This document shows positions 1-4,841 of a DNA stretch of 5,518 bases, one piece after another. Location of the stretch: assembly GCA_003661865.1 (NCBI GenBank), contig QMWY01000097.1:1-5518 (forward strand). The letters are read 5' to 3'. Origin of the DNA: Thermoprotei archaeon (GTDB lineage Archaea; Thermoproteota; Thermoprotei_A; Sulfolobales; Ignisphaeraceae). A program made the position numbers and the translations under genes. Positions within the stretch are counted from its first letter, which is position 1. The number at the start of each line of letters is the position of its first letter. A model generated the notes under the pieces. That model saw nothing but the letters and a program-made list of their open reading frames with translations. It did not search any database and had not been told where the DNA came from.

Positions 1-321
1 CCCTCTTCCAAACCTCACGCCAGCGATCTTGAACTTGTCGACGTCCCGGCCCGACAGCTTTCCGAAGAGCTCGAGGGCGGGCTTCAGCAACCTCTCATCA
101 ACCACGTTTATCGCGAACTCGTGGAACCTCCTCACAAGCTCAAGTGTGAACCGGGTAAAGCCGAAGGATACCGCAACGAGTGGGGGGTCCCACGAGACCC
201 TCGTCACCCAGGCGGCAGTCATGGCGCTGCGTTGCCTGGGGTCGTCGTGGAGCCCTGCCGTAACCACGACGAGGGGGTGCGGGATGTAGCGGAGGGATTC
301 TATGGGGTCTATCCTCTCCAA
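1..321 (-). CDS. Flavin reductase-like domain protein (3' end beyond window)
   Basis: The minus strand is open from a TTG at 321-319 to the window edge, giving the first 107 residues. Family features are a PLVVVTAG strand (residues 16-23), a conserved SAMTAAWVTRVSWDPPLVAVS block (32-52), and FAINVV (69-74) followed by SGRDVDKF (90-97). This is the split-barrel FMN-binding fold of the flavin reductase/flavoredoxin family, in which the AMTAAW and S-x-x-P-P-L-V segments line the flavin site. Members bind FMN or FAD and pass electrons from NAD(P)H or a partner; the substrate here cannot be told. TTG is chosen because no ATG or GTG occurs in frame upstream, a GGTGGG stretch sits 4 nt before it, and it lies about 25 nt from TATA-like sequence at 341-350. 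The usual length is about 180-200 residues, so roughly 80 are missing. The family is clear; the exact start is not. Confidence 0.85.
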   Translation of the reverse strand, partial: MERIDPIESLRYIPHPLVVVTAGLHDDPRQRSAMTAAWVTRVSWDPPLVAVSFGFTRFTLELVRRFHEFAINVVDERLLKPALELFGKLSGRDVDKFKIAGVRFGRG

Positions 322-340
322 GATCCCACCTTCCCCATAC

Positions 341-363
341 CTATAACTTAGCTATAGTTATAG
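341..363. promoter_or_regulatory. Shared divergent promoter with inverted repeat
   Basis: CTATAAC (341-347) and GTTATAG (357-363) form a perfect 7-bp inverted repeat with a 9-nt spacer. It lies in the short gap between the flavin-reductase gene (start 321, -) and the small gene (start 381, +). Each arm resembles an archaeal TATA box on its own strand. Each lies about 20-28 nt from the nearest candidate start, which fits transcripts with little or no leader on both sides. The same dyad could also bind a regulator. The inverted repeat is seen directly; promoter function is inferred from position and composition. Confidence 0.5.
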
Positions 364-380
364 GCGTTAACGCATGCCCC

Positions 381-671
381 GTGATCAGAGTACTAACCCC
401 TCCCAGCAGAGGAGGTAACTTGTGGTGGGGCGCCTGTATGCTGAGGAGGTACAGCGGGCTCGTGCTGAGAACTGCTAGGGAAGCGTGCAAGAGGCTTTCA
501 GAGAATGGGCGTATAGGCGGAGACGCCGAGCCTCTGCTAAGAGACGTAAGCATTGATGAGGGTGGGCAGGGCTGGCTAAGGGTCGTGTGCAGGGACAGCT
601 CCGGACGTGGTAAACTGGTCCTCGTACTCGTTGATGGGTGGAGGCCCGCCGTCATATACCTAGAGGGGTAG
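381..671 (+). CDS. Small hypothetical protein, unrecognised
   Basis: A 96-codon frame opens with GTG at 381 and ends with TAG at 669-671. I do not recognise the family. From residue 20 it has an arginine-rich helical segment (MLRRYSGLVLRTAREACKRL), an acidic middle, then two likely beta strands (WLRVVCRD and KLVLVLVDGWRPAVIYLEG), suggesting a small soluble alpha/beta protein with no signal peptide or membrane segment. Start choice is open. GTG 381 suits a leaderless message from the 357-363 TATA-like arm. TTG at 420-422 has GGAGGT (411-416) just before it. ATG at 438-440 begins the part that looks most protein-like. A competing minus-strand frame over 341-655 is Ser/Thr/Pro/Leu-rich, as antisense frames usually are, so the plus strand is preferred. 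Confidence 0.5.
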   Translation: MIRVLTPPSRGGNLWWGACMLRRYSGLVLRTAREACKRLSENGRIGGDAEPLLRDVSIDEGGQGWLRVVCRDSSGRGKLVLVLVDGWRPAVIYLEG

Positions 672-744
672 GTGTTGCTGTAACACTTGGTGTACTTAGG
701 GTACTCAGCAAAAAGATTTTACCTAAGGATACGAGTTCCTAGCG
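672..744 (+). promoter_or_regulatory. Promoter region of the CBS-domain gene
   Basis: This short intergenic stretch holds an A-rich run followed by GATTTTA (about 710-721), a plausible BRE/TATA pair. Its centre is roughly 26 nt upstream of the GTG at 745, the spacing expected for a leaderless archaeal transcript; no Shine-Dalgarno sequence precedes that GTG. Upstream are a weak GTGTT/AACAC inverted repeat (672-676 and 682-686) and two GTAC words (692-704). These could be a regulator site but are too short to claim as one. Confidence 0.4.
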
Positions 745-1149
745 GTGAAAGGCGCCGTGTCCTCAGTCAAGGACGTTATGAGGCACGACAAGCTCGTTAC
801 GGCGACACCTGGTGAGAGGGTAATAGATGCTGTTAGGAAGATGTACGAGAACAACGTTGGAAGCGTGCTTGTAGTGAGCCGCGAGGGTAGGCTCGTAGGG
901 ATCTTCACGGAGCGCGACCTCGTTAAGGTGGTGGCGGAGGGGGTACCCCTAGACACGAGGCTGGATAAGGTGATGAGTAGGGACCTTATCGTAGCCCACG
1001 GCGATGAGCCCATAGCGCTAGCCGGCTCCAAGATGGTAGAGCGCTGGATAAGGCACATGCCCGTGGTTGATAGCGAGGGCAGGCCAGTAGGCATCATAAG
1101 CATACGCGACGTCCTCAGGAGCCTACTATCGTCATCTACCTTCCCTTAG
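745..1149 (+). CDS. Two-CBS-domain protein
   Basis: This 134-residue protein consists almost only of a tandem CBS pair (Bateman module). CBS1 covers about residues 8-62, with VKDVMRHDKLVTATPGERVIDAV, GSVLVV and the nucleotide-contacting GIFTERDL turn. CBS2 covers about 70-128, with VMSRDLIVAHGDEPIALA, HMPVVD and GIISIRDV. In this family the T-x-x-D and S-x-x-D residues after the G-I-x motif often bind the ribose of AMP, ATP, NAD or S-adenosyl compounds, and stand-alone archaeal pairs act as energy or nucleotide sensors, usually as dimers. No effector domain is attached, so the partner is unknown. The GTG at 745 is chosen from the upstream A/T-rich box and absence of a ribosome site; GTG 757 is an alternative. 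The last 18 nt overlap, tail to tail, the 3' end of the interrupted winged-helix gene. Confidence 0.9.
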   Translation: MKGAVSSVKDVMRHDKLVTATPGERVIDAVRKMYENNVGSVLVVSREGRLVGIFTERDLVKVVAEGVPLDTRLDKVMSRDLIVAHGDEPIALAGSKMVERWIRHMPVVDSEGRPVGIISIRDVLRSLLSSSTFP

Positions 1150-1325
1150 CCCACGCATCTTCTCAACAACCTTTTCGAGAACCCTGGAAAACTCCTCGAA
1201 CCTCCGCTCGCCATAGCTTGTTAGATGGACAAGCGTCCTCGGCCCCCGACGCATAGGCACCTTCCTAACCTCCACAATCCCGTGCTCGCGGAGCCTACGG
1301 ATATTACTGTCTAGATCCGTTTCCC
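1132..1325 (-). pseudogene. Winged-helix regulator, C-terminal half, cut off by IS607 insertion
   Basis: Reading the minus strand from the element boundary gives ETDLDSNIRRLREHG, then IVEVRKVPMRRGPRTLVHLTSYG, a charged helix and a TGA at 1134-1132. This is the second half of a small archaeal winged-helix domain (HTH_34/PadR-like): recognition helix, two-stranded wing with the RRGPRT turn, LTSYGE, and a C-terminal dimer helix. It has no start codon; an in-frame TAG lies immediately upstream, inside the element. The missing first half is at 4079-4240. Joined, the halves make a protein of about 117 residues, a normal length for the family. The 3' end overlaps the convergent CBS gene by 18 nt. 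The fragment is almost certainly untranslated. Confidence 0.85.
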
Positions 1326-1378
1326 GCTAGAGGGTCATCCCTATTAGTTTAGGTTCTTTTATGGTCGCCTCTAGCGGG
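1323..1378. repeat. 11-bp inverted repeat at element right end
   Basis: CCCGCTAGAGG (1323-1333) and CCTCTAGCGGG (1368-1378) are perfect reverse complements separated by 34 nt. The outer arm includes the GG of the insertion junction. It is most simply the terminal stem of the guide RNA, but it could also be a site bound by the transposase. Confidence 0.85.
1345..1365 (-). repeat. Right sub-terminal inverted repeat of the element
   Basis: On the minus strand this reads ACCATAAAAGAACCTAAACTA. It matches, in the opposite orientation, ACCAAAAGACCCTAAACTA of the left end (4041-4059), with one small gap and about two mismatches. The repeat lies about 20 nt inside the right boundary. Matching distances at both ends suggest binding sites for the TnpA DNA-binding domain. 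It also lies within the loop of the 11-bp terminal stem. Confidence 0.6.
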
Positions 1379-1433
1379 TCTGCCTCAGCCCACACCCTCA
1401 TCGGTAGCACAGCTACCTCTAGGCGTGGGTTCA

Positions 1434-2216
1434 TCAGCCTCCAATAATTTTAAACAGTACTTTGTCTGAGTATCGCTTCACTATTTGACCTACCTTCTCA
1501 ATCGATAACTTTCTTGATGAAAGTATAGCTCTCTTTGTTTCCTCATACTCCTCTCTTATTGTATCAAACCTCCAGTCGTTTTGTGCAAGTTTCAACGCAA
1601 GTCCAAGCCTACGCTTCTTAATTGGATGATATGAGTACGGATAAACGTATGAAGCAAATGTTAGCCAACCTTCATGTCCTCCTAACACTTTTAGTCTATA
1701 TGAAGGTTTGCCTATGAACATAGTAGAAGTTCTTTCTCCTTCTATGTTTGTTTCTATATTTAGTTTTGATAGCATCAGCTCACGTAAATTCTGTAGAAAC
1801 TCTTTTCTTGTAGAGACAATGCGAATATTGACAATAGAAGTTGGAGCATCGGTTTTCTTGTAAATTTGTATAGTACCATCACTATCGAACAAGCCCGCTA
1901 TGAATGAACTCACTACTTCCTTACTACCATTGACAACGAAGTGCGGTATTTCGAATTTTCTAATGTCATTAACTCTAGTAGCCCATTCTTTCGGTAGATA
2001 TACCTGAACTCTAATCGAATTATCTGTTCTACAGTAGTATACCCTAACTCTGTTTATTTTGGTAAGTACGGAGAGAAGCCACTCTAGTGTATCAAGCCGA
2101 GTCGTTCTCGTATTCAATTCTATACATGTTACTCTTCCTTTACCCCCTCTCCATTTCTTTAGGTTTAAGTCTCCAAAAATACACCCAACTAGATAAGCTA
2201 CAATAGTATCATCCAT
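1434..2216 (-). CDS. LAGLIDADG homing endonuclease carried by the IS607 element
   Basis: This 260-residue protein has two LAGLIDADG helices: YLVGCIFGDLNL (residues 8-19) and FIAGLFDSDGTI (105-116). The acids expected to hold the catalytic metal ions, D16 and D113, are both present, so one chain can form the usual pseudo-dimer that makes a double-strand cut at a long recognition site. The saddle strands lie around 28-75 and 118-175; the basic C-terminal third (about 190-260) may add DNA contacts. No intein splicing motifs are present. The ATG overlaps the tnpB stop in ATGGATGA and has GGAGGTG (2230-2224) seven nt upstream, so it is translated as the third cistron of the element. The gene is visibly AT-rich (18 of 60 bases are G/C in 1741-1800) compared with the flanks, suggesting a separate origin. 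Its target is unknown; the empty insertion site is an attractive but untested guess. Confidence 0.9.
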   Translation of the reverse strand: MDDTIVAYLVGCIFGDLNLKKWRGGKGRVTCIELNTRTTRLDTLEWLLSVLTKINRVRVYYCRTDNSIRVQVYLPKEWATRVNDIRKFEIPHFVVNGSKEVVSSFIAGLFDSDGTIQIYKKTDAPTSIVNIRIVSTRKEFLQNLRELMLSKLNIETNIEGERTSTMFIGKPSYRLKVLGGHEGWLTFASYVYPYSYHPIKKRRLGLALKLAQNDWRFDTIREEYEETKRAILSSRKLSIEKVGQIVKRYSDKVLFKIIGG

Positions 2217-3384
2217 ACCTTAACACCTCCAACGGCACGGGGCGGTCATCCACGAGACGTTTGAGAAGGTTCATACAAGCTACCACGTCTCGGTCGTGCA
2301 CGAAGCCGCATCTTAGGCAGGAGAGAATCCTCCCCGCATGGCGGGTCATCGGGCGATAACCACAGACAGGGCAAGTCTGGGAGGTGTATTTGGGATTAAC
2401 TTCAACAATGGGGACTCCATGCTTCTCGGCGGTCTCTTTGATGGTCTTAACCATGCCTCTGAATGCCGCCTGGTAGATGCGGTGCCTAAGCTCGGAGTTC
2501 CTAACATTGTTAATCATCTTCTCAGCTACACGTTTAGGTAGCTTCTCAACGATAATGCCGTAGCCTAGTCTCTTAGCAGTCTTCACTATGGCTACAGCTA
2601 TCTTCCTCCTCCAATCAGTCTTCCTAACACACTCCCTAAGACGTGACATCTTCTTCCTCCAAAGTGTGAACAATGGATACTTCTTGCCATTGAGTTGTAT
2701 GGTCAGCTTCTCCTGGAGCCTCCTCTTATGCTCGTAGTACCGCTCTATAGTCCTCCTCAGCATGGTAACTAGCTTGTAGGCTTTACCGTCTACAAGGACA
2801 GTCACATTATTCTCGTTAACATCTACGGCTATCCACCCTTTAGGATTGTACTCCTCAACATCTTTCTCGAAGACGAAGTATACGTAGACCCTCCTCTCCC
2901 TATGGTCTAACTTCAGCTTCGGTTGCGCCCTCAACCTCCAGTCAGAGTTAACATATCTCCAGTAAAGCTTGTGTGGTTGAAGCTCTATCACAACCCATCC
3001 TCTGTGAGTTGCTACCTTAATCGCTGTATAGCCGAGAGGTTTCCAAAGGTGGTCATCCAGCCAGATAGAGACTTTCCTCACGGCGGGTTTCTCGGTGAAG
3101 GCTCTACCACGCTTCTTTAGCTCCATAAAGCTCTTGATGCGCGTGGCAACATCCTGACAAGCAGTATGAACATAGTGTGACGGTAACTGAGGATATCTAT
3201 CACTAAGCATGCGATACATACGCTTCTTGAGCCCAGTAAACGACTTAATGTTGTGCCTGAACCCGTATTCTACAAGCTCCATCACCATCTGTTTGTACAT
3301 CTCCTCAAGCTCTCTAAGAACCTCGTACTTCTTCTTGGTCAACACTATGCTAGGTACGATAACCGTCCTCGACACCTTAGCCAT
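2209..3384 (-). CDS. tnpB: TnpB, RNA-guided RuvC nuclease of IS607 element
   Basis: TnpB is the nuclease ancestral to Cas12. It cuts DNA next to a short transposon-adjacent motif using a guide RNA made from the element's right end, and so favours retention of the element. Numbering from the upstream TTG at 3393, the catalytic set is complete: D191 in GWIAVDVNENN (RuvC I), E283 in GYGIIVEKLPK (RuvC II), and D369 in HDRDVVACMNLL (RuvC III). A four-cysteine zinc finger (C341, C344, C359, C362) precedes RuvC III. The N-terminal part (4-180) is the basic wedge/REC-like region. ATG at 3384 (391 residues) is preferred to the TTG, because GGAGG (3398-3394) is 9 nt before the ATG and abuts the TTG. 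This ATG overlaps the tnpA stop by 8 nt, and its own stop overlaps the endonuclease start. It looks active. Usual archaeal length is about 380-420. Confidence 0.95.
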   Translation of the reverse strand: MAKVSRTVIVPSIVLTKKKYEVLRELEEMYKQMVMELVEYGFRHNIKSFTGLKKRMYRMLSDRYPQLPSHYVHTACQDVATRIKSFMELKKRGRAFTEKPAVRKVSIWLDDHLWKPLGYTAIKVATHRGWVVIELQPHKLYWRYVNSDWRLRAQPKLKLDHRERRVYVYFVFEKDVEEYNPKGWIAVDVNENNVTVLVDGKAYKLVTMLRRTIERYYEHKRRLQEKLTIQLNGKKYPLFTLWRKKMSRLRECVRKTDWRRKIAVAIVKTAKRLGYGIIVEKLPKRVAEKMINNVRNSELRHRIYQAAFRGMVKTIKETAEKHGVPIVEVNPKYTSQTCPVCGYRPMTRHAGRILSCLRCGFVHDRDVVACMNLLKRLVDDRPVPLEVLRYG

Positions 3385-3925
3385 TCTTCTCAACCTCCTC
3401 TAGGAGCTTTTTGAAACCCTCTACCAGTTTCCTCTTCTTATGGCTCCTCATACCATAGAGCTTGCCAGCAAAGCTTGTTATAATCGCTATCAGGTCCTCA
3501 ACTAGCTCTTGGTAGGCATCCTTGGGCTCCTCACCATAGACAACCTCTATCCTTACACCAAATCGTCTGAAGAAATAATCTAGGTACTCGAATCCAAACC
3601 TAGTAAGCCTATCCTTGTAGGTTACCTCGACAACGTCTACATGCTTATTTACTACGTAGTTGAAGAGCTTCAGCAAACCTCTACGGTTGGTCTTGAGCCC
3701 ACTAACAACATCACTGAGAATGTCTATGATCCTATAACCTTTAGCAGAACAGTATTGCGTAAGGTACTGTACCTGTCTCTCAAGGTCGCTCTTCTGGTCG
3801 CTTGAGCTAACACGAGCATAAATAACAGCGCGAATTTCACCTATCCCTGTCTTTTTGCTAAGAATCCGTTCAACCTCGCTAATGGGGACACGTAACCTCC
3901 CGCTCTGGAGCCTAACAACACGCAC
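3377..3925 (-). CDS. tnpA: IS607-family serine transposase TnpA, catalytic domain (5' end frameshifted)
   Basis: TnpA of IS607 is a serine recombinase that cuts and rejoins element ends at GG sites. This frame has VIYARVSSSDQ (nucleophile serine S40 in ARVS), DLERQ, the SDVVSGLKTNRRGL block and VTYKDRLTRFGFEYL, all family hallmarks, and a basic C-terminal tail. The GTG at 3925 is only the first start codon in this frame and cuts the MerR-like DNA-binding domain in half: in-frame sequence upstream (GISYQTFKKWVREGR, ending at 3925) is plainly the rest of the domain. That frame is closed by a TAA just before LEFCGIVGIS. The missing first codons lie in another frame (next entry). A full-length protein would be 216 residues. 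As it stands the transposase probably lacks its first DNA-binding helix and may be inactive unless the ribosome shifts frame. It overlaps tnpB by 8 nt. Confidence 0.85.
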   Translation of the reverse strand: MRVVRLQSGRLRVPISEVERILSKKTGIGEIRAVIYARVSSSDQKSDLERQVQYLTQYCSAKGYRIIDILSDVVSGLKTNRRGLLKLFNYVVNKHVDVVEVTYKDRLTRFGFEYLDYFFRRFGVRIEVVYGEEPKDAYQELVEDLIAIITSFAGKLYGMRSHKKRKLVEGFKKLLEEVEKNG

Positions 3926-4025
3926 CCTACCTTCTCGTACCCATTTCTTGAACGTCTGGTAGCTAATGCCGACAATCCCACAGAACTCTAGGCTTTAGCA
4001 ACCTCTCTGGACTCTCGCTACCCAT
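3926..4025 (-). pseudogene. tnpA: Displaced 5' end of tnpA, 2-nt frameshift near 3986-3989
   Basis: An ATG at 4025-4023 follows GGAGAAGG (4037-4030) by 4 nt and encodes MGSESPERLLKPR, then continues in the wrong frame to a TAG after seven more codons. The expected family start is of the form LLKPREFCGIVGIS. Here the bases run CCT AGA G TTC where CCT AGA GAG TTC would keep the frame, so two bases (one GA unit of a GAGAG) seem to have been lost. Restoring them joins this ATG to the whole catalytic frame as one 216-residue protein. A +1 ribosomal shift at AGA-G would give the same protein less one Glu. A sequencing error is also possible. Confidence 0.75.
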
Positions 4026-4029
4026 CAGA

Positions 4030-4069
4030 CCTTCTCCGAAACCAAAAGACCCTAAACTACCCTAATAAA
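4030..4069 (-). promoter_or_regulatory. Element promoter and ribosome binding site for tnpA
   Basis: On the minus strand a TTTATTA box (4069-4063) lies about 40 nt before the ATG at 4025. It predicts a transcript start near 4040, just ahead of the Shine-Dalgarno sequence GGAGAAGG (4037-4030). The whole signal lies inside the element, so tnpA, tnpB and the endonuclease can be expressed wherever the element inserts. It overlaps the left inverted repeat, so TnpA binding there could repress its own transcription; that last point is inference. Confidence 0.45.
4041..4060 (+). repeat. Left sub-terminal inverted repeat of the element
   Basis: ACCAAAAGACCCTAAACTAC on the plus strand pairs with the minus-strand sequence at 1345-1365. 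It is followed by a second related word, CCTAATA (4061-4067), which may be a partial repeat of CCTAAACTA. The block ends about 17 nt inside the left boundary, mirroring the right end, as expected for recombinase binding sites. Confidence 0.6.
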
Positions 4070-4078
4070 GGTTTCAGC

Positions 4079-4240
4079 CCCCCACGTAAGCCCTAGGGAG
4101 TTCACGAGCTGCTTCATCGTGCGGGGGCCCAGGGCGTATAGAAGGGCTACTATCATAAGCTTCTTGGGGTTCATGAGCAGCGGGTCCAGCTGCTTTATCT
4201 CCTGGAGACCCTCCATAGTCCTAGCGCATCCCTCACTCAA
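4079..4240 (-). pseudogene. Winged-helix regulator, N-terminal half, truncated by IS607 insertion
   Basis: The frame encodes LDPLLMNPKKLMIVALLYALGPRTMKQLVNSLGLTWG, the first helix-turn-helix half of an archaeal winged-helix regulator (HTH_34/PadR-like). It then runs into the element for eight foreign codons (AETFIRVV) and stops at 4054-4052. The second half is at 1132-1325. Rejoined over a six-G site the protein would read LTWG-ETDLDSNIRRL; over a three-G site LTW-ETDLDSNIRRL. Both keep the frame. Starts possible are TTG 4240, which overlaps the membrane gene stop by 8 nt, and ATG 4216. The truncated product lacks the recognition helix and wing, so DNA binding should be lost. Close coupling to the membrane protein gene suggests one operon, perhaps a regulator with its membrane partner. 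Confidence 0.85.
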
Positions 4241-4832
4241 ACATTCTGTTAGCCCTGTACATTAGGTATGTACCTACGCAGTGGTATATCAGCAGCACTA
4301 GCCCGAGCGCCAGAGCCGCTGCTGCCCCTGGGCTCCTGAACGATGCTATGAGTACGGGAGGGCTCAGCCCAAGGATCGCGAGCCCGGTGTTGCGCATGAC
4401 AGCCGCGCCCGGATCGCCGCGCCTAAGCTCCAAGGCGTATAGTACTACAAAGTATAGGCCTAGCCCGGGGAACCAGGCGACTGGTGCTAGGGACGCTAGG
4501 TGGGGGCTTGTGATCGAGAGGGCGTAGATAAGGGCGTAGAACGAGGCGAATACACCAGCCCCTATAGCCGCATCGCGCCCGCTCAGGACCCCGTCTCCAA
4601 AGACCCTGCCCATAACTATCGAGGCAGCCGCAGCGCTACCCCCGATGCTCACTACGTAGAGCAGTGCAAGGGCAGGGCCCCTCAAGCTGAGCAGCGTAGC
4701 CGACGCTGCCGCTACTAGGAAGGCCCCAGCGATGACCATTCCAAAGGAGAAGAAGGCGTACGCCCCTTGAAGCAGCTCGCGGTACGCCCTGAGCCTTCGG
4801 GCAAGCGTTGCCAACTCCGCCGCCTCCTCCAT
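4233..4832 (-). CDS. Six-helix membrane protein, unrecognised
   Basis: From ATG 4832 the protein is 199 residues and very hydrophobic, rich in Ala, Leu and Gly. It opens with a cytoplasmic-looking amphipathic segment (MEEAAELATLARRLRAYRELLQG). About six membrane spans follow, near residues 25-48, 52-75, 87-107, 113-134, 146-165 and 168-191, and a short charged tail. No catalytic motif or known transporter signature is visible, and I cannot name the family. The frame is open to ATG 4928, but the TATA-like TACTTAATAC box (4940-4931) lies too close to that codon. GGGGGTG precedes ATG 4832 (or the GTGs at 4838 and 4835), and the residues before it (RRLCGTQYPIAMRL) look non-coding. The stop overlaps the start of the winged-helix gene, a common pairing in archaea of a membrane protein with its small regulator. 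Confidence 0.75.
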   Translation of the reverse strand: MEEAAELATLARRLRAYRELLQGAYAFFSFGMVIAGAFLVAAASATLLSLRGPALALLYVVSIGGSAAAASIVMGRVFGDGVLSGRDAAIGAGVFASFYALIYALSITSPHLASLAPVAWFPGLGLYFVVLYALELRRGDPGAAVMRNTGLAILGLSPPVLIASFRSPGAAAALALGLVLLIYHCVGTYLMYRANRMFE

Positions 4833-4841
4833 CACCACACC

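Larger units (their letters stand above)
1323..1436 (-). ncRNA. Putative TnpB guide RNA (omega RNA) scaffold at the right end
   Basis: After the endonuclease stop codon the minus strand has 110 nt with no gene but strong pairing. First comes CCCAC (1429-1425) with GTGGG (1393-1389), enclosing a GGTAGC-TGT-GCTACC hairpin (1417-1403). Second is an 11-bp perfect stem, CCCGCTAGAGG (1378-1368) with CCTCTAGCGGG (1333-1323), enclosing a small CCTA/TAGG hairpin. The last stem ends exactly at the element boundary. In IS200/605 and IS607 elements the TnpB guide RNA scaffold ends at the right element end and the guide is the flanking DNA. By that rule the guide here would begin at 1322 and run into the winged-helix gene. 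The structure is seen by eye; the RNA itself is inferred. Confidence 0.6.
1323..4083 (-). mobile_element. IS607-family element with tnpA, tnpB and a LAGLIDADG endonuclease
   Basis: The element is bounded by the two halves of one winged-helix gene. On the minus strand the left junction is TGG followed by a six-G run (4083-4078), and the right junction is a GGG (1325-1323) leading into GAAACG. G-rich junctions without a longer target duplication agree with the known IS607 habit of inserting at a GG dinucleotide. For the gene to read through, the empty site must have had three or six Gs in a row, and both can be made from these ends. The cargo is a promoter, frameshifted tnpA, tnpB, the endonuclease gene, and a structured right end. 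Sub-terminal inverted repeats (1345-1365 and 4041-4060) lie about 17-20 nt inside each boundary. The exact cut position within the G runs cannot be fixed. Confidence 0.85.

Noticed and set aside
29..351. Plus-strand open frames in the first 350 bases
   Set aside because: They are antisense to the flavin-reductase-like gene, whose conserved motifs are unmistakable on the minus strand.
341..655. Minus-strand open frame of 104 codons rich in Ser, Thr, Pro and Leu
   Set aside because: It lies antisense to the small plus-strand gene, overlaps the divergent promoter and has the low-complexity composition typical of antisense frames in GC-rich DNA.
672..704. GTGTT/AACAC hairpin and paired GTAC words after the small gene
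   Set aside because: Stems of 4-5 bp are too short to call a terminator or operator with confidence, and no T run follows.
1434..2216. Endonuclease as part of an intein or a group I intron
   Set aside because: No intein splicing blocks flank the two LAGLIDADG motifs, tnpB is complete without any splicing, and the gene has its own start and ribosome site.
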